A stretch of 15,027 nucleotides of DNA from Actinomycetota bacterium (GTDB taxonomy: Bacteria; Actinomycetota; Actinomycetes; S36-B12; UBA5976), in assembly GCA_005789325.1 (NCBI GenBank), contig SXYE01000013.1:1-15027 (forward strand), read 5' to 3'. The translations under genes were made by a program, and so were the position numbers. Under the pieces are notes generated by a model that was not told the DNA's origin, made no database searches, and saw only the letters and a program-made list of their open reading frames with translations. Position 1 is the first letter of the stretch, and each line of letters begins with the position of its first letter. Positions 8,501 through 14,962 of this stretch are shown piece by piece.

Positions 8501-8689
8501 CAAAAAAATGGTTTAAAGGAATTACCAACAGCATCAATTGAAGACAATGGCATTCTTGAAATACTGAAAGAATCTTTTAGAAAAATTAAAAACGAAGACT
8601 TTAGTGCCACAGTTTCTCCACTGTGTAGAACATGCCAATTCATCAGAATGTGTCCTGCGCAATCTGAAGGCAAAGGAGTTGTGGAATGA
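5528..8689 (+). CDS. adnA: AdnA-like helicase-nuclease subunit with Fe-S-type cysteines
   Basis: A 1053-residue SF1A motor plus RecB-family nuclease, predicted to act with AdnB in resecting double-strand breaks. Motor: Walker A GRAGTGKTT (43-51), Walker B VDEYQD (252-257), motif III ATGDKSQSIYQFRGAD (278-293), motif IV NNYRQ (314-318), motif V TAHKSKGLQ (610-618, with Gln where Glu is usual) and motif VI VAKSRA (671-676). Motif Ia is atypical (FCYSRHSARDM). The segment IPDVQADIWPSSRLRNNLL resembles the AdnA signature. Nuclease: H831, D923 (GFIDRVE), D939 and K941 (IIDFKTSK), Q957, Y961. C804, C1033, C1036 and C1042 match the AddB/Cas4 4Fe-4S spacing (C...C-X2-C-X5-C). Length fits mycobacterial AdnA (about 1055). 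First gene of the adnA-adnB-mrx-uvrD2 array. The AdnA name rests on gene order plus these motifs. Confidence 0.92.
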   Translation: MAINAIPEISLEKTALPFIEQPKFDAAQQEVIDHEQGFCLVTGRAGTGKTTVLAEAVVNKIKNGITSDKIIIFCYSRHSARDMRKYLARRLPGFSVPQVATFHSFTHSVMQAAYNQGTVVEDYSFSPLRLLSGPEQEVMINELIKGTIEDGSIDWPPNLISALRTKGFIRQVRNLLARMRSLGMDPEQLIETGIKHDNENWIALGHFAEMYLDNLDASETTDYGELVHRVNLLLVRLKSLEEVGIKFTHFFVDEYQDIDPAQVRLLKSLVRPNKFLIATGDKSQSIYQFRGADFEAIDRFSQDFGQSKQIELVNNYRQIKQIDIEVNTYDSTNAQSFHMANEIRRFKQQNFDANWSDVLIIVRNASSINPISRALTNYSIPVSVQADDLPLAKDPAARVLLDCLGIAGQMALGNPDPSNSEVIRDLLRGPLINASPFELRETARLLRKRSRENNEHPLTSDQALYKAVIDPKYLVEIPSEISQGVRRLGALLASASELIAKKVRVEIVMWNIWNLEINEQNTKLFDVEKTTYKWSKTLRENALRGGIEGRKADKDLDSILALFDAASRDDERTLGTRGVLNFLNDLGMQAFQAETLAQKPIEDDRVQIVTAHKSKGLQAKFVLIPDVQADIWPSSRLRNNLLEVERLGYETVVRSPSRNEIIAEDIRLFEVAKSRASQRLLVSAIKSDFADNGEPSGLLHKIKSGNINHISGFPHKPLSLNAVVSEIRKTAQEDTYSADFKKAVAKRLNKLATTKDAFERDISKAADPENWWATFKPGSTQNKIAPDDQPVSVSGSGLATLRDCGLKWFLEKKAGANVPRQNSASIGSIVHALAQGLSNGEIEPEIQKLKEKLDQIWPQLSFEADWIAQRSYDETLEIISNLLTWHLKRTGRKVIGAEVNFSFEIPMESELPNQAVKVSGFIDRVESEVDDEKRLHIIDFKTSKYTLTKEQADEDPQLGVYRLAVSQQSLKTEVHPESVDAGASLVYLKHLQKNGLKELPTASIEDNGILEILKESFRKIKNEDFSATVSPLCRTCQFIRMCPAQSEGKGVVE
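8673..8678 (+). promoter_or_regulatory. Ribosome binding site of adnB inside the end of adnA
   Basis: AAGGAG lies 7 nt before the ATG at 8686 and fixes that start, so adnB begins within the adnA stop (ATGA overlap). This supports coupled translation of the two subunits in equal amounts. Confidence 0.75.
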
Positions 8690-11600
8690 GTAAAGAAACA
8701 AAATTGAATTTAACTCCTGAACAACTTAAAGCAATAACTGCACCACTTGAACCAGCATTAGTTATTGCAGGGGCTGGTACAGGTAAAACCAGCGTGATGG
8801 CTGAACGTGTTTTGTGGTTAGTAAGCGAGGCAGGAATTGATCCCGCAGAAATTTTAGGACTTACCTTTACAAATAAAGCAGCACAAGAATTAAGAATTAG
8901 AGTAAGAGAGACATTAAATAAAGTTGACAAATATCAAAGTGCTTTTGATTTAGTGGAACCAAATGTTTCAACTTACCATGCATTTGCGATGCAGATTCTT
9001 AATGATCATGGATTACTTATTGGAGTTGAATCAGATTTAAAACCAGTTACCGAAACTACCAGAGCAAGTCTTGCTTTTAAAACTGTGCTGAATACTAAAT
9101 TAAGTTTATCTCATTTAGATAAATCTCCTCGATACATTGCAAAGCAATTACTCATGCTTGATAATCAATTAGCAGAACATGATTTAGATACTGAAATGTT
9201 AAGTAAATACACTCAAGATTTAATCACTCAAATATCTTTAACTAGACCAAGAAAAGATCTCAGAGATCTTGAAAAGACAAGTCTTGCACGCTTGGAATTA
9301 GCTCAACTTGTTAATGAGTTTAGAGATCTTAAGAGAGAAGAAGCCATAATCGATTTCGCAGATCAAATGAGATTTGCTCTTAAAATAGTAAGACTTCACC
9401 CTGATGTGGTTACCCAACTAAGAGATCAATACAAAGCAGTATTGCTTGATGAATACCAGGATACCTCTGTAATTCAAAGATTGCTTTTGACAGAAATATT
9501 TGGACAAGCGCATCCAGTAATGGCAGTGGGGGATCCTTTGCAAGCAATTTATGGCTGGCGTGGAGCTTCAGTCTCAAATATTGATAACTTCTGCACACAT
9601 TTTCCGCAAGAGGATCAAAGCCCTGCAAAAAAGTATCCATTGACATCAAATTTTAGAAGTGGTCAAAAAATATTGAATCACGCAAATCAAGTTTCAAAAG
9701 ATTTACGAGATATTCATGATGCCATTTCTTCTCTTGTTGCTGGTAAGGGAACAAATAGCGAAGTAAACATAGGACTAAATCTAACTTGGAATGATGAAGT
9801 TGAGAGCATCGCAGAGCAAATTAAAGATTTAGTGAACAACAAAAAAGTAGCACCAGAAAGTATTGCCGTTTTAAGTAGAAACGGAAAAGAACTCTTACCA
9901 ATTTATGATTTGTTGATAAAAAAAGGAATCCCAGCAACTTTTGCAGGCAAAAGAGATCTGGTAGATGTGCCTGAAGTAAGTGAAACACTTTCGTATTTAC
10001 GTCTCTTGGATGACCCAACACACAACCCATCCTTGGTAAGGATTTTGGCTGGACCCAGATTTGAAATAGATCCAAAAGATTTAGCACTGCTTGCTAAAAG
10101 AGCAGCAGACTTAGTTAAAGACCACAATTGGGATAAAAGTAAAAGATCTTTCGAGCAGAGCTTATTGCAATCAGTTGATGGCAATGATGTGTCAGAACTA
10201 GCAGTGTTAGCTGATGCCTTAAATGATCCAGGAAATTATGACTATGGGGTTGGTGTTAAAGAAAGATTTCTGAAACTGAAAAATGAATTGGAAAGTCTAA
10301 GAAGACATATCACAGAACCACTAAGCGATATTGTTTATCGAATTATTAATCAAACTGGATTGATGATTGAAATTTTGGCTAGCAATCAAATGATGGCAGA
10401 AAGTAGATACGAAGCGTTAATGAGTTTGCAAGATCTAGCTCAAAGCTTTGATCAAGGCTCACCCCATGGTGTAGTTAGAGAATTCTTAGCTTGGCTTGAT
10501 GAAGTTGATGAACTTGAAAGCACAATTGAATTTGCACCTACTGCAATAAAGAATGCTGTTTCATTAATGACAATTCATGGGGCAAAAGGTTTAGAGTTTC
10601 CAATAGTTTTTATCCCCGCAGTGTGCGAAAGCGTTTTTCCCCATAATAAAACTTCTACTTGGGTAAAAAGACCTGAACTTATTCCCTTTGAATTAAGAGT
10701 TGATTATAAATCTCTTCCACAAGGTTTTAAACCAGAAACAAAAGAATTTGATGCATACTTAGAGAGTTGTAAAGATTACGCAGAACTAGAAGAAAGAAGA
10801 TTAATGTATGTTGCTCTGACTCGTGCTGAAACTGAAATTTATGTTTCTAGTCATTGGTGGGGAAATACACAAAAGAAAGTAAGAGGACCATCTAAATACT
10901 TATTGCAACTAAAAGAAGTTGTAGAACAAGGTCATGGAAAAATAACGACCTGGGTAGAAAACCTTGAAGAAAACAATCCAACCCTAGATCAATTAGTGCC
11001 CACTCTTTGGCCTGCGCAAACAAACCAAATTGCCAGGGAAAAAAGAATTGAGTTTGCCCATTTAGTTAAAAATGTGGAAGAGGTTGATGAAAGTCAACTA
11101 AGTTTATCTGAAAAAGAAATACTTGAAAACATTGATAAAGATATTGATTCTTTGATCACTGAATTAACCAGTGACAAATTGATTAAAAAAACAGTGGCAA
11201 TTCCTGACACTCTCAATGTAACTAAAACTATTGCACTGATGCGAAACCCGGATGATTTTGCTATGCAACTTGTTAGACCTATGCCTACTAAACCAATTGA
11301 TCAAACTCGAAGAGGAACACAATTTCATTATTGGATAGAGAAGCATTTTGGAATGCCTGCCTTGTTAGATTCTTTGGATCTACCGGGAGCAGCTGATGAG
11401 AAATTAATATCTGATGACCAACTAGAAGATATGAAAAATGCTTTTCTAAACTCTGAATGGGCTAACAAGAAACCAGTTGCCTTGGAGTGGCCTTTTGATA
11501 TTTCAATTGGCGGAAGATCTCTTCGAGGTCGAATTGATGCAGTGTTTGAAACAGAAAACGGAATTGAATTAATCGATTGGAAGACCGGGGTGGTAGGTAA

Positions 11601-11766
11601 ATCTGATGATTTGCAACTTGCTTGGTATCGATTTGCGTGGTGGAAAATGACAAACATGCCACTAGAAAAAATTACTGCGGCCTTTGTTTATGTGCCGAGC
11701 ATGGAAATTAGTAGACCTATTGACTTACTTTCTCCAGAGATTTTGTTAGAGAGCATTTCAGGCTAA
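8686..11766 (+). CDS. adnB: AdnB-like helicase-nuclease subunit
   Basis: A 1026-residue partner of the upstream AdnA. All SF1A motifs look canonical: Q-motif LTPEQLKAI (9-17), Walker A AGAGTGKTS (28-36), Ia GLTFTNKAAQEL (58-69), II LLDEYQDT (253-260), III VGDPLQAIYGWRGAS (281-295), IV SNFRS (321-325), V TIHGAKGLEFP (629-639) and VI YVALTRAE (708-715). This fits AdnB as the main translocation motor. The C-terminal RecB-type nuclease has H881 (GTQFH), D951 (GRIDAV), D964 and K966 (LIDWKTG), Q977 and Y981, so both subunits can cut, as known for AdnAB. No Fe-S cysteines are present, unlike AdnA. Slightly shorter than mycobacterial AdnB (about 1100). It overlaps adnA by 4 bp and is followed after 48 bp by the mycoredoxin gene. 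Confidence 0.93.
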   Translation: MSKETKLNLTPEQLKAITAPLEPALVIAGAGTGKTSVMAERVLWLVSEAGIDPAEILGLTFTNKAAQELRIRVRETLNKVDKYQSAFDLVEPNVSTYHAFAMQILNDHGLLIGVESDLKPVTETTRASLAFKTVLNTKLSLSHLDKSPRYIAKQLLMLDNQLAEHDLDTEMLSKYTQDLITQISLTRPRKDLRDLEKTSLARLELAQLVNEFRDLKREEAIIDFADQMRFALKIVRLHPDVVTQLRDQYKAVLLDEYQDTSVIQRLLLTEIFGQAHPVMAVGDPLQAIYGWRGASVSNIDNFCTHFPQEDQSPAKKYPLTSNFRSGQKILNHANQVSKDLRDIHDAISSLVAGKGTNSEVNIGLNLTWNDEVESIAEQIKDLVNNKKVAPESIAVLSRNGKELLPIYDLLIKKGIPATFAGKRDLVDVPEVSETLSYLRLLDDPTHNPSLVRILAGPRFEIDPKDLALLAKRAADLVKDHNWDKSKRSFEQSLLQSVDGNDVSELAVLADALNDPGNYDYGVGVKERFLKLKNELESLRRHITEPLSDIVYRIINQTGLMIEILASNQMMAESRYEALMSLQDLAQSFDQGSPHGVVREFLAWLDEVDELESTIEFAPTAIKNAVSLMTIHGAKGLEFPIVFIPAVCESVFPHNKTSTWVKRPELIPFELRVDYKSLPQGFKPETKEFDAYLESCKDYAELEERRLMYVALTRAETEIYVSSHWWGNTQKKVRGPSKYLLQLKEVVEQGHGKITTWVENLEENNPTLDQLVPTLWPAQTNQIAREKRIEFAHLVKNVEEVDESQLSLSEKEILENIDKDIDSLITELTSDKLIKKTVAIPDTLNVTKTIALMRNPDDFAMQLVRPMPTKPIDQTRRGTQFHYWIEKHFGMPALLDSLDLPGAADEKLISDDQLEDMKNAFLNSEWANKKPVALEWPFDISIGGRSLRGRIDAVFETENGIELIDWKTGVVGKSDDLQLAWYRFAWWKMTNMPLEKITAAFVYVPSMEISRPIDLLSPEILLESISG

Positions 11767-11800
11767 ATCACGCTCAATTTGGTCTGCATTAAGAATACGT

Positions 11801-11806
11801 GAGAGG
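11801..11806 (+). promoter_or_regulatory. Ribosome binding site of the mycoredoxin gene
   Basis: GAGAGG lies 8 nt before the ATG at 11815. The preceding 48-bp gap after adnB shows no terminator hairpin and no clear consensus promoter, so read-through from adnB is plausible. Confidence 0.6.
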
Positions 11807-11814
11807 ATAAAGTC

Positions 11815-12054
11815 ATGACCCAATTAACAATGTACTCAACCCAGTGGTGTGGCTACTGCCAAAGATTAAAAGCTCAATTAGGCCGTGAAGGAATTACTTT
11901 CACCGAGATTGATATTGAACATGATGCTGAAGCTGCTGCATTAGTTGAAAAAGTAAATGGTGGAAATAGAACAGTTCCCACAGTGGTTTACGAAGATGGC
12001 ACAGCGGTGACAAATCCTTCCCTGGGACAGGTGAAAGAGAAGCTAGGTTTGTAA
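11815..12054 (+). CDS. mrx1: Mycoredoxin (glutaredoxin-like, CGYC active site)
   Basis: A 79-residue single-domain thioredoxin-fold protein with active site WCGYC (C12, C15), cis-Pro region TVPTVVYEDG (53-62) and C-terminal VTNPSLGQVKEKL, where the SLGQV helix is typical of actinobacterial mycoredoxins. Members reduce mycothiol mixed disulfides on proteins. That this organism makes mycothiol is inferred from the family; no biosynthesis gene is in the window. In mycobacteria mrx1 likewise lies just upstream of uvrD2, but there a K+ channel gene and nudC separate it from adnB; both are missing here. Its TAA stop abuts the uvrD2 ATG with no spacer. Confidence 0.93.
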   Translation: MTQLTMYSTQWCGYCQRLKAQLGREGITFTEIDIEHDAEAAALVEKVNGGNRTVPTVVYEDGTAVTNPSLGQVKEKLGL

Positions 12055-13866
12055 ATGCCTGGCCAACGCCAAACACTTGATTCTCTAGATGACGCACAAC
12101 GAGCAGTTGTTGAAGCTTTAGAAGGACCAGTTGTAATTTATGCTGGCGCAGGAAGTGGTAAAACTCGTGCCATAACTCATCGCATAGCTCATGGTTGTAA
12201 CACTAAAATTTATGATCCACAAAAAGTATTAGCTGTAACTTTTACAACTCGAGCAGCAGATGAAATGTCATTAAGACTTTCGGCATTGGGAATAAGAAAT
12301 GTTGCAACACGAACTTTTCATTCAGCAGCTCTTCGACAACTCAAATACTTTTGGCCTAAAGCAATAGGTGGAGAAATACCTAAAGTAATAGATAATAAAT
12401 TTAAAGTCCTATCAGCTGCTTTAGAAAAAACAAGCTTAGCGACATCCAAAAACTCAATCCGCGAATATTTATCGGTAATTGAGAGCGCTAAAACAAATAG
12501 ATTAGACACAGATTCAATAACAAATCCTGATCACGCCAGTGCATACCAGGCCTATATTGACTTCACCGACAAAAATAACTTAATTGATTTTGAGGACGTA
12601 TTGCTATTACTAGTTGCCGTATTGGAAGATGGGGAAGATTTTGCTGATGAAGTTCACCAAAATTATCAATGGCTCACGGTTGATGAATACCAAGACGTAA
12701 ATCCGTTGCAACAAAGATTGCTAGAGCTTTGGCTAGGAGAAAACCGAAATATTTGCGTGGTGGGAGATTCTGCACAAACTATCTATACATTTGCTGGTGC
12801 TTCAAGCAAACCTTTAGAAGATTTTGCTAAAAAATTTGATGATGCATCCGTTTTCAGACTAAACAGAAACTATCGATCAAAGCCAGAAATTATTGAATAT
12901 GCCAATAAGTTATTAGCTCAAATGCCTGTTTCTAATGCCAGCGTTGGATCTCTCATGGCAACTAAACCAGCTGGTGCAAAAGTTGAGGTTTTACCCTTTG
13001 TAAGTGATTCAGCCGAGGCTGACTGGATTGCGCAAAGCATTGTTGATCTTTTGCAATCGGGTCAAAAAGAAACAGACATTGTGGTTTTAGCAAGAGTAAA
13101 TTCACAACTTGAATTGATTGCTGCAGCACTTGAAGAAAGAGGTGTTGATTACTGGCTCCAGACAGGGGAAAGATACAACCTCAAAAGTCGACTTGAACCA
13201 AAAATAACTCTTGCCACAATTCATGCCACAAAAGGATTGGAATGGGAAAACGTTTTCATAGTGGGTGCAAGTGATGGTTACCTGCCTTATGTTCAAGCAG
13301 ATTCTGATGAAGAGATTGCTGAAGAGTTAAGACTTTTTTATGTTGCCGTGACCAGAGCCAAAGAAAGATTATTTATTACTTGGGCACAAAGTAGAGAATA
13401 TGGTGGTCGAGACAGGATTAAGTCAAGATTTATTACCAGAATTGATTCAGAGCTTTCTAAAACAGCAAACGATGAAACAGTGTTTGCGCCATCTAAAGAA
13501 AGACAAAATTATCGCAAAGAATTGATGCGCTGTTCAATTTGTGACAAAGCATTAGTAAGTGGCACAGAAATTATCTTGCAAAGATGTAAAAGTTGCCCAA
13601 GTTCAACTCCAAGTGAGTATTTAGAAGCAGCAATTGAGTGGCGAACAACCCAAGCGCTAATGGAAGCAATTCCAGAATTTCTCGTGCTTAGCAACGCAAC
13701 TTTAGAAGCATTTGTTGATGCTTTATATGAAGCAAAAACTGAAGAAGATTGCATTTTAATTCCTGGGGTAGGAGTTGAAAAGTGTGCAAGATACTTTGAT
13801 GACTTAGCAACTGTTCTGGCTGCTGTTAAACCAAGTGACCCAAAATTAATTGATTTAAAGCCTTAA
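12055..13866 (+). CDS. uvrD2: UvrD2 helicase with Cys4 and HRDC regions but no 2B subdomain
   Basis: SF1A 3'-5' helicase of 603 residues. Motifs: Walker A AGAGSGKT (30-37), Ia AVTFTTRAADEM (60-71), II VDEYQDV (209-215), III GDSAQTIYTFAGAS (237-250), IV RNYRSKPEII (271-280), V ATIHATKGLEWENV (387-400) and VI YVAVTRAKERL (429-439). The tetracysteine motif C493-X2-C496-X14-C511-X2-C514 and an HRDC-like tail (about 521-592) identify UvrD2 rather than UvrD1/PcrA. Oddly, motif V follows almost directly after QTGERY (369-374): only about a dozen residues replace the roughly 100-residue 2B segment that I recall between GGERFF and motif V in other UvrD2 proteins, which are about 700 long. The reading frame is continuous and all motor motifs are intact, so this is a clean domain loss, not decay. 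The ATG abuts the mrx stop (TAAATG); an AGG lies 8 nt upstream. Confidence 0.93.
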   Translation: MPGQRQTLDSLDDAQRAVVEALEGPVVIYAGAGSGKTRAITHRIAHGCNTKIYDPQKVLAVTFTTRAADEMSLRLSALGIRNVATRTFHSAALRQLKYFWPKAIGGEIPKVIDNKFKVLSAALEKTSLATSKNSIREYLSVIESAKTNRLDTDSITNPDHASAYQAYIDFTDKNNLIDFEDVLLLLVAVLEDGEDFADEVHQNYQWLTVDEYQDVNPLQQRLLELWLGENRNICVVGDSAQTIYTFAGASSKPLEDFAKKFDDASVFRLNRNYRSKPEIIEYANKLLAQMPVSNASVGSLMATKPAGAKVEVLPFVSDSAEADWIAQSIVDLLQSGQKETDIVVLARVNSQLELIAAALEERGVDYWLQTGERYNLKSRLEPKITLATIHATKGLEWENVFIVGASDGYLPYVQADSDEEIAEELRLFYVAVTRAKERLFITWAQSREYGGRDRIKSRFITRIDSELSKTANDETVFAPSKERQNYRKELMRCSICDKALVSGTEIILQRCKSCPSSTPSEYLEAAIEWRTTQALMEAIPEFLVLSNATLEAFVDALYEAKTEEDCILIPGVGVEKCARYFDDLATVLAAVKPSDPKLIDLKP

Positions 13867-13874
13867 TTGTTTCT

Positions 13875-13897
13875 CTGTGGATAACTTTTATGCACAG
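13875..13897. promoter_or_regulatory. Inverted pair of DnaA-box-like nonamers
   Basis: A 23-bp inverted repeat, CTGTGGATAA-ctt-TTATGCACAG, has 10-bp arms matching at 9 of 10 positions. Its left arm read on the minus strand contains TTATCCACA (13884-13876), the strict DnaA-box consensus; its right arm contains TTATGCACA (13888-13896), matching TTATNCACA. It sits between the uvrD2 stop and the ThiF-like gene, about 48 bp before the latter's ATG. No T-run follows, so an intrinsic terminator is less likely. Confidence 0.5.
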
Positions 13898-13933
13898 CTT
13901 CTAAATGTGTTCTAATCCTTAAAGCCTAGATTT

Positions 13934-13939
13934 AAGGAG
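13934..13939 (+). promoter_or_regulatory. Strong ribosome binding site of the ThiF-like gene
   Basis: AAGGAG lies 5 nt before the ATG at 13945 and fixes the start. TCTAAT (13911-13916) is a possible -10 box, whose -35 region would overlap the right DnaA-like nonamer. Confidence 0.65.
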
Positions 13940-13944
13940 CATTA

Positions 13945-14901
13945 ATGCGCTTGATTCTGAATCCAGAAATAGACGTTTTATGGAGAGATAAAACAACTTT
14001 GCAGGTTAGAAACCCTGATGGCACCAATAATACAATTTCAGATCTGCCCAGTGAGATGAAACTAATCATAAGCAGTTGCACAGGAATCATTAACATCTCG
14101 GATATTTTGATGAATCTCAATATTGATGAAAGAATCCATGAAGATATAAACGTAGCTTTACGCTTTTTAATAGAACACCAAATACTTATTAATCAATCTC
14201 ATCTTTTTGAACAATCAGAGAAATTACATAAAAGCTACGTTCAAATATTGGGAATAAACACTTTTGCTTATCAAATTGGACATCTTCTTGCATCAGCTGG
14301 GGTGGGACGCGTTGTGTTTGATTCTTTAGTTAAGAAACATAGCGATGTGAGTTTGGGAGATATTAATATCTTTGGCCCAAAAGCTAAAGAAATAGGAACT
14401 TCTTTAGCTCAGAGTTTAAGAGACTCTCTTTTAGTTATGGGCACAAGAGCTGAAAAACCAAACGTTATTCAGAAACCTGATTTAGTTATAATTTGTGAAA
14501 ATGCTGAATCCTTTGAGATAAACGATTTAATGCTAAATAGAATTCCTCATGTATTCATCGGCAAAACAGGGGAACAAGTTAATGTAGGTCCCTTTGTAAT
14601 TCCCGGGATTGAAACCTGTAATAACTGTTTGCAATTAAATTCATTAAAAAAGAATATTTTTATATTCCCACTAGATCGCAAAAGAAAGAAAATTCGTCAA
14701 ATCGACAAGAATCCTGTTTTAACGACTTTGGCTTCATCTTTACTGGTCACAAATTGCATTTCATACTTAACAGGTGAATTAGTTAATTCAGGTCCAAGTT
14801 TGCTAAATGTGGTGTGTGATCTTGATGCAATTGGACCAACAATTATTTTCAGAAAATTGCAACCAAATCCGCAATGTGGGTGCAGGTGGGAAGCTGCTTA
14901 G
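13945..14901 (+). CDS. ThiF/E1-like protein (TOMM leader-peptide-binding type), degenerate nucleotide site
   Basis: A 318-residue protein resembling the actinobacterial ThiF-family/TOMM-precursor-binding proteins. Residues 1-95 look like a small winged-helix or RRE-like region (IISSCTGIINISDIL, then VALRFLIEHQILI). The Rossmann-like part starts at VQILGINTFAYQIGHLLASAGVGRVVFDS (99-127); the usual GxGG(L/I)G loop is replaced by GINTFAYQIG, and the Asp-x-Asp after the second strand is absent, so adenylylation is unlikely (inference). NVGPFVIPGIETCNNCLQLN (213-232) is the best family match, and C225, C228, C311 and C313 (C-X2-C ... C-X-C) would bind structural zinc. A long Leu-rich helix LTTLASSLLVTNCISYL (259-275) lies between. 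No YcaO cyclodehydratase or precursor peptide is in the window. Homologs lie near uvrD2 in other actinobacteria as I recall; their function is unknown. Confidence 0.7.
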   Translation: MRLILNPEIDVLWRDKTTLQVRNPDGTNNTISDLPSEMKLIISSCTGIINISDILMNLNIDERIHEDINVALRFLIEHQILINQSHLFEQSEKLHKSYVQILGINTFAYQIGHLLASAGVGRVVFDSLVKKHSDVSLGDINIFGPKAKEIGTSLAQSLRDSLLVMGTRAEKPNVIQKPDLVIICENAESFEINDLMLNRIPHVFIGKTGEQVNVGPFVIPGIETCNNCLQLNSLKKNIFIFPLDRKRKKIRQIDKNPVLTTLASSLLVTNCISYLTGELVNSGPSLLNVVCDLDAIGPTIIFRKLQPNPQCGCRWEAA

Positions 14902-14910
14902 AAAAGCAGA

Positions 14911-14944
14911 TTGCCCTTGGTTTAATTACTCAAACCAAGGGCAA
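14911..14944. terminator. 13-bp perfect hairpin between convergent genes
   Basis: TTGCCCTTGGTTT (14911-14923) pairs perfectly with AAACCAAGGGCAA (14932-14944) around an 8-nt loop. It lies 9 bp after the ThiF-like stop and 18 bp after the stop of the opposing gene, so it can serve both. No real T-run follows on either strand, as is common for actinobacterial terminators. Confidence 0.8.
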
Positions 14945-14962
14945 TGAAGACTGCTGCGGTCT

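Noticed and set aside
13875..13897. Intrinsic terminator of uvrD2
   Set aside because: The stem is AT-rich in its inner half and no T-run follows; the DnaA-box match explains both arms better, although a hairpin role cannot be excluded.
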